DNA of 64,000 nucleotides from Novosphingobium mathurense (GTDB taxonomy: Bacteria; Pseudomonadota; Alphaproteobacteria; Sphingomonadales; Sphingomonadaceae). Positions 1-8,411 of this stretch are shown one piece after another. The notes beneath the pieces were generated by a model. The model was given only the letters and a program-made list of their open reading frames with translations. It was not told the origin of the DNA and searched no databases. The stretch spans positions 496,001-560,000 of the forward strand of contig NZ_FVZE01000002.1 of NCBI RefSeq assembly GCF_900168325.1, written 5' to 3'. The position numbers and the translations under genes were made by a program. The stretch's first letter is position 1. Each line of letters begins with the position of its first letter.

Positions 1-1021
1 CCCGCGCGGGAAATGTGACATGGGCATTCGCGCGCGCGACGGTGACTTCGCCGGTTTCCAGCGGCTGGCGCAGCGAATCGAGGACGGCGCGCTGGAACTC
101 CGGAAGTTCGTCGAGGAACAGCACGCCAAGGTGGGCCATCGAGATCTCTCCGGGCCTGACTTTCAGCCCGCCGCCGGTCAGCGCGGCGATGGAGGCGGAG
201 TGGTGAGGGGCGCGATAGGGGCGGGCGCGGGAAATGCGGCCGTCCTCCAGCGTCCCGGCGACCGAGGCGACCATCGAGACTTCCAGCGCTTCGGCGGCGG
301 TTAGCTCCGGCAGAATGCCGGGCAGGCACGAGGCAAGCAGCGACTTTCCCGCACCCGGCGGGCCTGCCATCAGCAGGTTATGCGACCCGGCCGCTGCGAT
401 CTCGAGCGCGCGCTTGGCGGTTTCCTGGCCCTTTACCTGCCTGAGGTCCGGCCCGCGGGGTACCGGGTCGGCGCGGCCCGGTTCGGGCGGGCGCAGGACT
501 TGCGTGCCCTTGAGGTGATTGAGCAGGCTGACGAGATCCGGCGCTGCCAGCACCGGCACGCCGTTGCTGCCGCCGCTCACCCAACTGGCCTCGCTGCCTT
601 GCGCGGCCGGACAGATCAGTCCTTTTTCCGTCTCGCTGGCGTGGAGCGCGGCAAGCAGCACCCCGGGCGAGGGAATCACCCTGCCATCGAGCGCGAGTTC
701 GCCCACGGCCACGAAGTCGGCCAGTTGTTCGGCATCGACCACGCCCATCGCCGACAGCAGCGAAAGTGCGATCGGCAGGTCGTAGTGCGAGCCTTCCTTG
801 GGCAGGTCCGCAGGAGAGAGATTGATCGTGATGCGCTTGGGCGGAAGCGCGAGGCCCATCGAGGTGAGCGCGGCGTTCACCCGCTGGCGGCTTTCGCCCA
901 CCGCCTTGTCGGGCAGGCCGACGAGATGGAAGCCGGGCATTCCCGGTGCGACCTGGCACTGCACTTCGACAGCGCGCGCCTCCAGCCCGAGGTAGGCGAC
1001 CGTCGCGACGAGTGAGACCAC
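1..1021 (-). CDS. comM: YifB/ComM-family Mg-chelatase-like AAA+ ATPase (C-terminus beyond window)
   Basis: The reverse strand reads from a GTG at 1021 ([19 protein letters not shown]) without a stop to the window edge, about 340 of the usual ~500 residues. The N-terminal part (residues 1-170) is the Lon-protease-like fold typical of YifB, followed by a Walker A loop GPPGAGKS near residue 218 and the segment LFLDELPEF (Walker B) near residue 307. ComM is a hexameric helicase that promotes branch migration during natural transformation in Vibrio and Haemophilus; in most bacteria the family is widespread and of less defined role. The C-terminal Mg-chelatase domain is outside the window. Start is a GTG preceded by a purine-rich AAAGGG-like stretch. 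Family assignment is secure; involvement in competence here is inferred. Confidence 0.93.
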   Translation of the reverse strand, partial: MVSLVATVAYLGLEARAVEVQCQVAPGMPGFHLVGLPDKAVGESRQRVNAALTSMGLALPPKRITINLSPADLPKEGSHYDLPIALSLLSAMGVVDAEQLADFVAVGELALDGRVIPSPGVLLAALHASETEKGLICPAAQGSEASWVSGGSNGVPVLAAPDLVSLLNHLKGTQVLRPPEPGRADPVPRGPDLRQVKGQETAKRALEIAAAGSHNLLMAGPPGAGKSLLASCLPGILPELTAAEALEVSMVASVAGTLEDGRISRARPYRAPHHSASIAALTGGGLKVRPGEISMAHLGVLFLDELPEFQRAVLDSLRQPLETGEVTVARANAHVTFPAR

Positions 1022-1173
1022 CCCTTTGCCCTTTTTCCTTGCAAATCCGTGTTTTGGACGACGCGATCCTTGCAGAAGCCGGGGGCGGGCGCAGCTACCG
1101 AATTTATCCCTTACACGCTTTTAACTGAATTGCTCAGGGCTTGGGTAAGTGGCGGGGACGCATCTTCGCGCGC

Positions 1174-1860
1174 ATGCGCTCGACCGCTGCGATCCTCGCC
1201 CTGGTGGCTCTGACTGTCTTGTCCCCCCTGTCGGCACAAGAGATCACCTATGAGGTCGTCGATGTGGATGCCGATCATGCCGGCGACGGCGGCGAGCGCA
1301 TACTGCAGGGGGAGGTTGCCGCGATCCCGCAGGGGATCGCCGCCTATGGCCCGTTCCGCGTTCTGGACCACGGCCATGCCGCGCTTGTCGATGTCACCGA
1401 TGCCCGCAGCCCCGCCCAGTTCGCCGCCATGCTAAAGGACTATCCGGGCATCGGCATGATCGAAATGATCGAATGCCCCGGTACCGAGGACGACCTTGCC
1501 AACCTGCGATTGGGGCGGATGATCCGCGATAAGGGAATCGCCACCCATGTGCCGGCGGGCGGCTCCGTCCGGTCGGGCGGTGTCGAGCTGTTTCTGGCGG
1601 GAGCGCGGCGATATGCCGACGCCGGAGCCGAATTCGCAGTCCATTCCTGGATGGACGATACCGGTCTGGAACCGGATGACTATGCTGCCAATGCGCCGGA
1701 GAATCGGCGCTACATCGTCTATTACGAGCAGATGGGCATGAGCCCGATCGAGGCCCGGGCCTTTTATGCCATGACCAATTCGGTCCCGTTCGAATCGGCC
1801 CGCTGGTTCGGCGCGAGTGAAATGGGCCTGTGGGTTACGCTGGACCGGGCCGGAGCCTGA
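1174..1860 (+). CDS. Exported ClpP/crotonase-fold-like protein (COG3904-like)
   Basis: A 228-residue protein starting at an ATG that opens a clear Sec signal peptide (MRSTAAILALVALTVLSPLSAQ, cleavage likely after residue 21). An in-frame TTG at 1141 would lengthen the n-region but is less likely. The mature part resembles periplasmic ClpP-like proteins: a beta-alpha pattern ending in a glycine-rich turn with Ser131 and Ser134 (GGSVRSGG, residues 130-136), a following hydrophobic helix (VELFLAGARR) and a His157 in FAVHSW, the arrangement in which ClpP-fold proteins place their nucleophile and histidine. Whether it is proteolytic is unknown. It is divergent from comM and stands alone. The family call is by pattern only; a hydrolase annotation would be equally possible. 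Confidence 0.7.
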   Translation: MRSTAAILALVALTVLSPLSAQEITYEVVDVDADHAGDGGERILQGEVAAIPQGIAAYGPFRVLDHGHAALVDVTDARSPAQFAAMLKDYPGIGMIEMIECPGTEDDLANLRLGRMIRDKGIATHVPAGGSVRSGGVELFLAGARRYADAGAEFAVHSWMDDTGLEPDDYAANAPENRRYIVYYEQMGMSPIEARAFYAMTNSVPFESARWFGASEMGLWVTLDRAGA

Positions 1861-1906
1861 GTCGTTCGGTCTCCCTGAAAGCGCCGCCCATTCGACCGAT
1901 CGGTGG

Positions 1907-2149
1907 CTAGTCGAACAACGAGTGCAGGAACCCCTTGCGCTTGGCGGGGGTGAGCGAGCCGGAGGCTTTCAGCAGGTAGTTGGCCAGCACCGCGGCCTGG
2001 CTCTTGGTCAGGAAAATCCGTGTATGATCAGGTTCTTCGCCCGCTTTCCAGTTCGTTTTCTCAAACGTCTGGAGGTCGACGACCAAGTTGGTGCCCAGGT
2101 CCTGAGAAGACCAGCCCACCAATACGCCTATGTCTTCTTTCCGTTGCAT
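1907..2149 (-). CDS. Small conserved-looking hypothetical protein (80 aa)
   Basis: An 80-residue soluble protein starting MQRKEDIGVLVGW and ending KRKGFLHSLFD, rich in charged residues and with no signal peptide or membrane segment. The segment IFLTKSQAAVLANYLLKASG looks like an amphipathic helix. An in-frame GTG at 2167 would add six residues; neither start has a strong ribosome-binding site, although GGTGAAA lies about eight bases before the ATG. Codon third positions are GC-rich like the neighbours, which supports coding. I do not recognise a named domain. It is convergent with the ClpP-like gene, whose stop is 46 bases away. Confidence 0.6.
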   Translation of the reverse strand: MQRKEDIGVLVGWSSQDLGTNLVVDLQTFEKTNWKAGEEPDHTRIFLTKSQAAVLANYLLKASGSLTPAKRKGFLHSLFD

Positions 2150-2497
2150 CGGCACTGTTTCACCCACAGTTCAGGGGCCGCGGGAAGCGAGGGCAAGATA
2201 CTTGCGAATTCGTATCCCCCCGGACCGAATGGAGCAGTTGGTCGCCGAGCCGACTAACTGTTAGTTAATAACTTACCATGCTTGACCCTCTATTGTCATG
2301 CACAGCCCGGACTGCCATGCGGGCCGGGTGCATCGGGCAGGTCCGGACGATGAAATCGATGTGCCCGCCACGCGCCTTTGCCTTGACTCTGTTCCGGGGC
2401 TCCAGTAACGGCGCGCTTCTGTTTTGCGGTCGTCTGCATGGGCGATCGGATTTTGTTCGGGCCTTTCGGGGCCGCTTGTTGAATTTCGAGGACTGAC
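2150..2497. other. Gene-free region upstream of rpmH
   Basis: About 350 bases with no convincing gene. It contains an AT-rich patch at 2254-2272 with two overlapping short dyads, TAACT-GTT-AGTTA (2255-2267) and GTTAATAAC (2264-2272), which could be a protein-binding site for either flanking gene. The part nearest rpmH holds a candidate promoter listed separately and a GAGGA ribosome-binding site just before the rpmH ATG. A 72-codon frame running into rpmH has no coding character. Confidence 0.5.
2383..2411 (+). promoter_or_regulatory. Candidate sigma70-type promoter for rpmH-rnpA
   Basis: TTGACT (2383-2388), a 17-base spacer and TAACGG (2406-2411) fit the housekeeping promoter form seen elsewhere in this window (compare the rpsT promoter). 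Transcription would start near 2418, giving an ~80-base leader before rpmH. Prediction from sequence only. Confidence 0.45.
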
Positions 2498-2632
2498 ATG
2501 AAGCGCACTTTCCAGCCCAGCCGCCTTGTCCGCGCCCGCCGTCACGGCTTCCGCGCCCGCATGGCGACCGTCGGCGGCCGCAAGGTGCTTCGCGCTCGCC
2601 GCGCCCGCGGCCGCAAGAAGCTCTCGGCCTGA
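2498..2632 (+). CDS. rpmH: 50S ribosomal protein L34
   Basis: A 44-codon gene encoding the highly basic L34: it begins MKRTFQPS, continues with the invariant arginine-rich core ([12 protein letters not shown]) and ends GRKKLSA. L34 is a late-assembly component of the large ribosomal subunit. The ATG is preceded by GAGGACTGAC, a good ribosome-binding site. Length and sequence match the family almost exactly. It is the first gene of the widely conserved rpmH-rnpA-yidD-yidC-engB block; in many bacteria dnaA sits directly upstream, but here dnaA lies 14.6 kb away on the other strand. Confidence 0.98.
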   Translation: MKRTFQPSRLVRARRHGFRARMATVGGRKVLRARRARGRKKLSA

Positions 2633-2663
2633 TCTGATCCAGCCTCACGGCTGGACACGCACC

Positions 2664-2720
2664 GGCCCGCGCCTCCATCCGGCTTCCCGCTAGACGGGGA
2701 ACCGGACGGAGGCGCGGGCC
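2664..2720 (+). promoter_or_regulatory. Long stem-loop between rpmH and rnpA
   Basis: A 13-base perfect inverted repeat, GGCCCGCGCCTCC (2664-2676) with GGAGGCGCGGGCC (2708-2720), continues inward through TCCGG and TTCCC pairs to an ~8-base loop, giving a stem of about 24 mostly paired positions. No T-run follows, so a classical intrinsic terminator is unlikely. It sits between L34, needed in large amount, and RnpA, needed in small amount, so attenuation, RNA processing or 3'-end protection of rpmH mRNA is plausible. Confidence 0.7.
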
Positions 2721-2800
2721 GATGCCGTTTGCAGCTGGCAGGGATTCGCGAATCGACAGACGCGGTTCCGCAGCGCCCCGGATTGCGATAGAGCCCTGGC

Positions 2801-3235
2801 ATGAGCGCCGCCTACACCACGATGTCCCGCCGCGCGGACTTCCTCGCCGCCAATCGCGGCATCCGGGTAGCGCGGCCGGGTTTCGTCCTGCTTGCCAATG
2901 CCAATGGCGGCAAGGGGCAGCGTGCCGGGATCACCGTTACCAAGAAGATCGGCAACGCGGTGGTGCGCAACCGCATGAAGCGGCGCTTTCGGGCGCTGTT
3001 GCGCGAGTTGCTGCCCGAGCATGGCCTTGCCGATACCGACCATGTCCTGATCGGTCGCGATAACGGCGTGGAGCGCGATTTTGCGCGCTTGCGTGAGGAA
3101 CTGGTGGCGGCTCTCGGCCGCGCACGGGAAGGCAAGGGCGATCCGCCTCGCAGTGCGAGGGGGCGCAAGGGTGGCGGCAAAGGTCGTGGCGGCAGCAGGA
3201 GTGCCGCCAGGCCCGGGGGCGCAGGCACGCCGTGA
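2801..3235 (+). CDS. rnpA: Ribonuclease P protein component, with Gly/Arg-rich tail
   Basis: Protein subunit of RNase P, which binds the catalytic RNA and helps cleave 5' leaders from pre-tRNAs. The family core covers residues ~5-110, with the diagnostic RNR motif in [18 protein letters not shown] (residues ~52-69) and the FVLLAN / [12 protein letters not shown] strands before it. The last ~30 residues ([22 protein letters not shown]) are a low-complexity basic tail not found in the short E. coli-type protein; similar tails are common in alphaproteobacteria. Start at ATG 2801; a later in-frame ATG follows seven codons on. The stop overlaps the GTG of yidD by four bases, indicating translational coupling. 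Confidence 0.96.
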   Translation: MSAAYTTMSRRADFLAANRGIRVARPGFVLLANANGGKGQRAGITVTKKIGNAVVRNRMKRRFRALLRELLPEHGLADTDHVLIGRDNGVERDFARLREELVAALGRAREGKGDPPRSARGRKGGGKGRGGSRSAARPGGAGTP

Positions 3236-3477
3236 AAAGGGCACTGGCCTTTATCGCAGCGGTTCCCGGCTTCATTCTCATTGCCGTGGCCCGGGCCTGG
3301 CAGTGGGGACCTTCGCGGATCATGCCGCCCACCTGCCGCTACTCGCCGTCCTGCTCGCAATACGCGATCGAGGCGGTGAAAAAACATGGTGCGATTAAGG
3401 GTGGCTGGCTCGCGTTCAAGCGTCTATTGCGCTGCCAACCGTGGGGTGGGCACGGCTATGATCCCGTCCCGGACTGA
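3232..3477 (+). CDS. yidD: Membrane protein insertion efficiency factor YidD
   Basis: An 81-residue YidD protein. It carries the family's cysteine signature: [17 protein letters not shown] (residues ~32-48) and [16 protein letters not shown] at the C-terminus. An N-terminal hydrophobic/amphipathic helix ([20 protein letters not shown]) would anchor it at the inner membrane, where it helps YidC-dependent insertion. The GTG start overlaps the rnpA stop (GTGA), and yidC follows after 65 bases, the standard order. Length is typical. Confidence 0.97.
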   Translation: MKRALAFIAAVPGFILIAVARAWQWGPSRIMPPTCRYSPSCSQYAIEAVKKHGAIKGGWLAFKRLLRCQPWGGHGYDPVPD

Positions 3478-3542
3478 ACGATGCAATACAGGCGGCGCGT
3501 CTCGCGTCGCCACTGGCGGGAACTCGACAGGAAAACGTCTTC

Positions 3543-5303
3543 GTGGAAAATCAGCGTAATATCATCCTCGCGGTCCTGCTGACCGCGCTTGTCCTCTTCG
3601 GGTGGGAAGCCGGGGTCGGCTATTTCTACCCGCAGGCCAAGACGCCGACGAAGGTCGAGCAGGCCGGTGGCGCCGAAAAGGCATCCAGTCCGTCGAGCTC
3701 GATCAAGCCGACTCGCGAGGGTGGTCTGCGCGATGCGGCCGACGTCGCGCTCGAAAGGCAGGACCTGAAGTCCGCGCTGGCCGGAGGTGGTCGCCTGCCG
3801 ATCGAGGCTCCGGGCCTTTCGGGCTCGATCAACCTTACCGGTGCGATCGTCGACGACCTCGTCATCAATCGCCACCGCGAGACGGTGAAGAAGGATTCGG
3901 GCCCGGTCCGCATCTTCTCTCCCGCCGGCACCCCCGCGCAGCAGTTCGCCCAGTTCGGCTGGGTCGGCAGCGGCGTCGCCACGCCCAATGCCAAGACCGT
4001 GTGGACCGCGCAGCAGGGCGCGAAGCTCACGCCGTCCAGTCCGGTCACGCTGAGCTGGAACGACGGCAGCGGCCAGACCTATTCGATCCGCTTCGCGATC
4101 GACAGGAACTACATGATCACGGCCGAGCAGACGGTCGACAACACCGGCTCCGCGCCCATCACCGTGCAGCCGTTCGGCCTCGTCAACCGCACCGACCAGA
4201 CCGCCAGCCTCGACACCTGGAACGTCCACTCCGGCCCGATCGGCGCGTTCGATGGTTCGGTGAGCTTCTCGACGAACTACAGCGACGTGTCCGACAAGGG
4301 CACGGTCAAGGAAGCGGGCAGCACCGACTGGATCGGCTTCACCGACGTCTACTGGATGTCGACCCTGGCCCCGGTCGGTTCCAAGGCAGAAGGCACGTTC
4401 CGTTCGCTCGGAAACAACCTGTTCCGCGCCGACCTGATCTATGACCAGAGCGTCGTGCAGCCCGGCCAGCGCCTCTCGCGCACCACCAAGCTTTTCGCCG
4501 GCGCCAAGGAGCACAACGTGCTCGACGCCTATGAGAAGCAGGGCATCACCAACTTCGGCCTCGCCATCGACTGGGGCTGGTTCCGGTGGTTCGAAAAGCC
4601 GATCTTCTGGCTGCTGGTGAAGCTGTTCAGCCTTGTCGGCAACTTCGGCGTCGCCATCATCCTGCTCACGCTGATCGTGCGCGGCATCATGTTCCCCATC
4701 GCCCAGCGCCAGTTCGCCTCGATGGCCGCGATGCGCGCAATCCAGCCGAAGATGAAGGCGCTGCAGGAACGCTACAAGGACGACAAGCAGAAGCAGCAGC
4801 AGGAAGTGATGAAGCTGTACAAGGAGGAAGGCGTGAACCCGCTTGCGGGCTGCCTCCCCATGTTCCTTCAGATCCCGGTGTTCTTCGCGCTTTACAAGAC
4901 CCTGATCCTGGCCATCGAGATGCGCCACCAGCCCTTCGTGCTGTGGATCAAGGACCTTTCCGCGCCCGATCCGCTGCACATCCTCAACCTGTTCGGCCTG
5001 CTGCCGTTCGACCCGCCGGGCTTCCTGGCCATCGGCGTGCTGGCGCTGCTGCTGGGCATCACCATGTTCCTGCAGTTCAAGCTGAACCCGGCGCAGATGG
5101 ACCCGACCCAGCAGCAGATCTTCATGATCATGCCGTGGTTCATGATGTTCGTCATGGCACCCTTCGCTTCGGGCCTTCTGGTCTACTGGATTACCTCCAA
5201 CCTTCTGACCATCGCGCAGCAGAAGTTCCTCTACAGCCGTCATCCGCAGCTCAAGGCCCAGGCCGAGAAGGACGCGGGCGACAAGAAGCGCGTGAAGGCC
5301 TGA
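3543..5303 (+). CDS. yidC: Membrane protein insertase YidC
   Basis: A 586-residue Gram-negative type YidC/Oxa1 insertase. Residues ~6-28 form the first membrane span (NIILAVLLTALVLFGWEAGV), residues ~35-350 the large periplasmic beta-sandwich domain, and the C-terminal third holds the five conserved spans starting at WFRWFEKPIFWLLVKLFSLV. The insertase hydrophilic groove arginine is likely in LTLIVRGIMFPIAQRQ. The coiled cytoplasmic hairpin follows (QPKMKALQERYKDDKQKQQQ), and the basic tail ends KDAGDKKRVKA. GTG start after CAGGAAAA. It inserts respiratory and other membrane proteins alone or with SecYEG. engB begins 13 bases downstream, so the two are co-transcribed. Confidence 0.98.
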   Translation: MENQRNIILAVLLTALVLFGWEAGVGYFYPQAKTPTKVEQAGGAEKASSPSSSIKPTREGGLRDAADVALERQDLKSALAGGGRLPIEAPGLSGSINLTGAIVDDLVINRHRETVKKDSGPVRIFSPAGTPAQQFAQFGWVGSGVATPNAKTVWTAQQGAKLTPSSPVTLSWNDGSGQTYSIRFAIDRNYMITAEQTVDNTGSAPITVQPFGLVNRTDQTASLDTWNVHSGPIGAFDGSVSFSTNYSDVSDKGTVKEAGSTDWIGFTDVYWMSTLAPVGSKAEGTFRSLGNNLFRADLIYDQSVVQPGQRLSRTTKLFAGAKEHNVLDAYEKQGITNFGLAIDWGWFRWFEKPIFWLLVKLFSLVGNFGVAIILLTLIVRGIMFPIAQRQFASMAAMRAIQPKMKALQERYKDDKQKQQQEVMKLYKEEGVNPLAGCLPMFLQIPVFFALYKTLILAIEMRHQPFVLWIKDLSAPDPLHILNLFGLLPFDPPGFLAIGVLALLLGITMFLQFKLNPAQMDPTQQQIFMIMPWFMMFVMAPFASGLLVYWITSNLLTIAQQKFLYSRHPQLKAQAEKDAGDKKRVKA

Positions 5304-5316
5304 TCGGACAGACCCC

Positions 5317-5958
5317 GTGAGCGAGGAATTCGAAGAACTGACCGAGCGCGCGCGCAAGCTCTTTGCAGGACCGGTAACGTTCCTGAAGAGCGCGCCCGCG
5401 CTCAAGTTTCTGCCCGATCCGGACGTGCCGGAGATCGCTTTCTGTGGCCGCTCCAATGTCGGCAAGTCCTCGCTGCTCAACGCGCTGACCGGGCGCAAGG
5501 CGATTGCGCGCACCTCGGTGACGCCGGGGCGTACTCAGGAGCTGAACTTCTTCGAGGTCGGCGAGCCGCTGCAGTTCCGTCTCGTCGACATGCCGGGCTA
5601 TGGCTTCGCCAAGGCCCCGCCGGCCGTGGTGGAGAAGTGGCGACGCCTCGTGCGCGACTTCCTGCGCGGCCGGGTGGTGCTCAAGCGCACGCTGCTGCTC
5701 GTCGATTCGCGCCATGGCGTGAAGGCGGTCGACGCCGAGATGATGAAGATGCTCGACGAGGCCGCGGTCGGTTACCGAATCGTCCTGACCAAGGCCGACA
5801 AGATCAAGGCCACCGAGCTGGAAAAGGTCCACGCCGAGACCGTGGCCGAGGCGCGCAAGCACCCTGCGGCCTTCCCGGAAGTGCACATTACCTCTTCCGA
5901 AAAGGGCATGGGCATCGCCGAATTGCGCGCTGCGGTGCTGGCCGATTCCGAAATCTGA
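5317..5958 (+). CDS. engB: Ribosome biogenesis GTP-binding protein YsxC/EngB
   Basis: A 213-residue TRAFAC-class GTPase. G1 is GRSNVGKSS (residues ~46-54), G3 DMPGYGFAK, G4 TKADK, and the spacing matches EngB, an essential factor for 50S subunit assembly. GTG start 13 bases after the yidC stop; an in-frame continuation of the rpmH-rnpA-yidD-yidC transcription unit. The ~200 bases after its stop include a short CCCCTAGGGGG palindrome but no T-run, so where the operon ends is not clear. Confidence 0.97.
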   Translation: MSEEFEELTERARKLFAGPVTFLKSAPALKFLPDPDVPEIAFCGRSNVGKSSLLNALTGRKAIARTSVTPGRTQELNFFEVGEPLQFRLVDMPGYGFAKAPPAVVEKWRRLVRDFLRGRVVLKRTLLLVDSRHGVKAVDAEMMKMLDEAAVGYRIVLTKADKIKATELEKVHAETVAEARKHPAAFPEVHITSSEKGMGIAELRAAVLADSEI

Positions 5959-6156
5959 ATCGGGCCCTTGCGAAGACTACGTTACTGACATTCATCGAAT
6001 TATCGGGTTCGGCGGGCGATCTTGTGCGATATTCCCGCAGGCCCGGTATGCCGTGCCGCTGGGCGACTCCGGGGAAATCCCGGAATATGACGATTGCGTG
6101 ACACTCAAGAGTCCCCTAGGGGGCCCGCCAGTGCGTGTTGAGGAAGGAGGATAGTC

Positions 6157-7287
6157 TTGCCACTGCGCCAGATTGCCGTTCTGCCTTATCGTACACAGGG
6201 ACCCGCGGTGGATGCACCGATCGAGATCCTGTTGATCACCTCGCGCGAGACGCGTCGGTGGGTGATGCCCAAGGGCAACCTCATGAAGAACCTCCAGCCG
6301 CATGCCGCCGCTGCCCGCGAGGCAGAGGAAGAGGCTGGAGTGATCGGTGCGGTCTGTCCGACGCCGCTGGGGTCCTATCGCTATCGCAAGCGCCGCAATT
6401 CGGGCGCCTCGGTATGGGCCGACGTCGACGTGTTTCCTTTCGCGGTGACGGAAGAACTCTCGACCTGGGACGAGCAGCACCAGCGTGACCGGCGCTGGTT
6501 CTCGTTGACCGATGCCGCCAATGCCGTGGACGAGGAAGACCTCGCCGCACTCATCCGCAGTTTCGGCGCCCGGGAGTTTCGGGCCGCTACCCAAGGCAGC
6601 CGGCTGTTCGACGCGGTTGCCGACAAGACAGGGGTCAATGCCATGTTTGCCTGGTTCCAGAAGCTGCTTCCGCAGCAGGGGAACTTCTTCGAGCTGTTCG
6701 AGCAGCAGGCCGCCACGCTGGTGGCCGGCGCCGACGCTCTTGCGCGCCTTGCCCAGGGCGGCGCCGGCCGCAACCAGCACATCCGCGAGATCGAGGAGCG
6801 CGAGCACGACGCCGACGAGATCACCCGCGAAGTGCTCCACACGGTGCGTCGTACCTTCCTCACCCCGTTCGACCGTTCCTCGATCACCAGCCTGATCACG
6901 ACGATGGACGATGCCATCGACGAGATGCAGCAGGTGGCCGGCGCCTGCGACCTTTACGATATTACCGACTTCGAGCCGGAAATGCGCGACATGGCCGCGA
7001 TCATCGTCGATTCGGCGCGTCTGACCGCCGAGGCCATGCCGCTGCTACGCAAGGTTGCCGACAACGGCCATCGCCTGCACGAGCTGACCGAGCGACTGGT
7101 GCGCATGGAAGGCCATGCCGACGAGATCCACGCCGCCGGTCTCAAGCGCCTGTTCAAGCAGAGCACGGGCAAGGATCCGCTGCACTTCTTCGTCCGCCAG
7201 GAGATGTTCAAGCGTCTCGAGCGCGTGGTCGACCGTTTCGAAGACCTCGCAAACGAGATCGACGGTCTCGTCATCGATCACGCCTGA
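6157..7287 (+). CDS. NUDIX hydrolase fused to DUF47/PhoU-like protein
   Basis: One uninterrupted 376-codon frame joins two domains. Residues ~5-150 are a NUDIX hydrolase of the diphosphoinositol-polyphosphate-phosphohydrolase-like type: MPKGNLMK, then the helix REAEEEAGV carrying the metal-binding glutamates; the usual first Glu of the GX5E box is Leu. Residues ~163-376 are a complete DUF47 protein (PitA accessory, PhoU-like helical bundle; FFELFEQQAATLVAGADAL, then EREHDADEITREV). The TTG start has an excellent GGAGG seven bases upstream. An internal ATG at 6643 with AGGGG eight bases before it could also yield the DUF47 part alone. pit follows after 18 bases, so the protein probably controls phosphate uptake. 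A frameshift joining two genes cannot be excluded. Confidence 0.9.
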   Translation: MPLRQIAVLPYRTQGPAVDAPIEILLITSRETRRWVMPKGNLMKNLQPHAAAAREAEEEAGVIGAVCPTPLGSYRYRKRRNSGASVWADVDVFPFAVTEELSTWDEQHQRDRRWFSLTDAANAVDEEDLAALIRSFGAREFRAATQGSRLFDAVADKTGVNAMFAWFQKLLPQQGNFFELFEQQAATLVAGADALARLAQGGAGRNQHIREIEEREHDADEITREVLHTVRRTFLTPFDRSSITSLITTMDDAIDEMQQVAGACDLYDITDFEPEMRDMAAIIVDSARLTAEAMPLLRKVADNGHRLHELTERLVRMEGHADEIHAAGLKRLFKQSTGKDPLHFFVRQEMFKRLERVVDRFEDLANEIDGLVIDHA

Positions 7288-7305
7288 CGCCGATTTCCTG
7301 CCCCC

Positions 7306-8307
7306 ATGGATCATAGTCTCGCCCTGCCGCTGCTGATCGGCCTCGTCGCGCTGGCGCTGGCCTTCGACTTCCTCAACGGGCTGCACGATGCCGCCAACGC
7401 GATCGCCACGGTCGTGGCAACGCGCCTGCTTTCGCCGGTCGTCGCGGTCCTGTTCGCTGCATTGGGCAACTTCGCGGCCTATTTCTTCGTCGGCCTCCAT
7501 GTCGCCGAAACGGTGGGCAAGGGCATCATCGACAAGGATGCGGTGACGCCTGCGGTCGTCTTCGGGGCGCTCGTCGGGGCGATGTTCTGGAACGTGGTGA
7601 CCTGGCTCAAGGGCATTCCCTCCAGCTCCAGCCACGCGCTGATCGGCGGCCTGCTGGGCGCCGGCATCGCCGCGGCGGGGCCGGGCGTCGTCGAAAGCGC
7701 GGGCACGACCAAGACGGTCGTCGCCATCTTCCTGTCGCCGATGATCGGCTTCGTCATCGCCATGGCACTGATGCTGGTGACGAGCTGGCTGTTCAAGGGC
7801 GCATCCCCGCGTGGATCGAACAGCGTGTTCAAGGGGCTGCACCTGCTGTCCTCGGCGGCCTACTCGATCAGCCACGGCGGCAACGACGCCCAGAAGACCA
7901 TGGGCATCATCGCCGTGCTGCTCTACTCGACGGGCCACCTTTCGGGCGACTTCCACGTTCCCGAATGGGTCGTCCTCTCGTGCTACACCGCGATTGCGCT
8001 GGGCACGCTTTCGGGCGGCTGGAAGATCATCAAGACGATGGGCTCCAAGCTGACCAAGCTCAACCACCACTCCGGCTTTTGCGCCTCTTCGGCCGGCTCG
8101 ATCGTCGTCTTCGGCGCCAGCGCGCTGGGCATTCCGGTCTCCACCACCCATGCCATCACCGGTTCGGTCGTCGGCACAGGCGCGGCGCGGCGTGCCAGCG
8201 CGGTGCGCTGGAGCGTGGCGAGCCGGGTGATCGTGGCATGGTTCATCACCATTCCCGCCAGCGCGATCGTCGGCGCCCTGTTCTACTGGCTGACGCTGCT
8301 GTTCTGA
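7306..8307 (+). CDS. pit: Inorganic phosphate transporter, Pit family
   Basis: A 333-residue polytopic transporter of the PiT family (H+- or metal-phosphate symport). It holds the two inverted family repeats with the signature sequences FDFLNGLHDAANAIATVVAT (residues ~17-36) and YSISHGGNDAQKTMG (residues ~190-204), and PSSSSHALIGG / PVSTTHAITGS in the two halves. About 10 hydrophobic spans are visible. It is shorter than E. coli PitA (~500 aa) and matches the compact bacterial form usually paired with DUF47. Start ATG 7306, 18 bases after the fusion gene, so the pair forms one operon. Confidence 0.96.
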   Translation: MDHSLALPLLIGLVALALAFDFLNGLHDAANAIATVVATRLLSPVVAVLFAALGNFAAYFFVGLHVAETVGKGIIDKDAVTPAVVFGALVGAMFWNVVTWLKGIPSSSSHALIGGLLGAGIAAAGPGVVESAGTTKTVVAIFLSPMIGFVIAMALMLVTSWLFKGASPRGSNSVFKGLHLLSSAAYSISHGGNDAQKTMGIIAVLLYSTGHLSGDFHVPEWVVLSCYTAIALGTLSGGWKIIKTMGSKLTKLNHHSGFCASSAGSIVVFGASALGIPVSTTHAITGSVVGTGAARRASAVRWSVASRVIVAWFITIPASAIVGALFYWLTLLF

Positions 8308-8411
8308 TCGCGCGCTTCGGCGGCGGGAAGGGGCCTTGCGTCCCGGTTCGCCCTCGACACGGCACGCCTTAACTTCTAGGTCCGGCCTTCAAGCGAGAGG
8401 GACCGCCGCCT

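Noticed and set aside
2254..2272. Riboswitch or dnaA-box cluster upstream of rpmH
   Set aside because: Only two short dyads are present; there is no conserved aptamer-like structure and no repeat of a box sequence.
2278..2496. 72-codon frame upstream of rpmH
   Set aside because: Overlaps the rpmH promoter, has no ribosome-binding site and a Cys/Arg-rich random composition.
3456..5513. 685-codon antisense frame over yidC
   Set aside because: Shadow of yidC in GC-rich DNA; composition is Gln/His/Arg-biased with no domain, and the sense protein is unmistakable.
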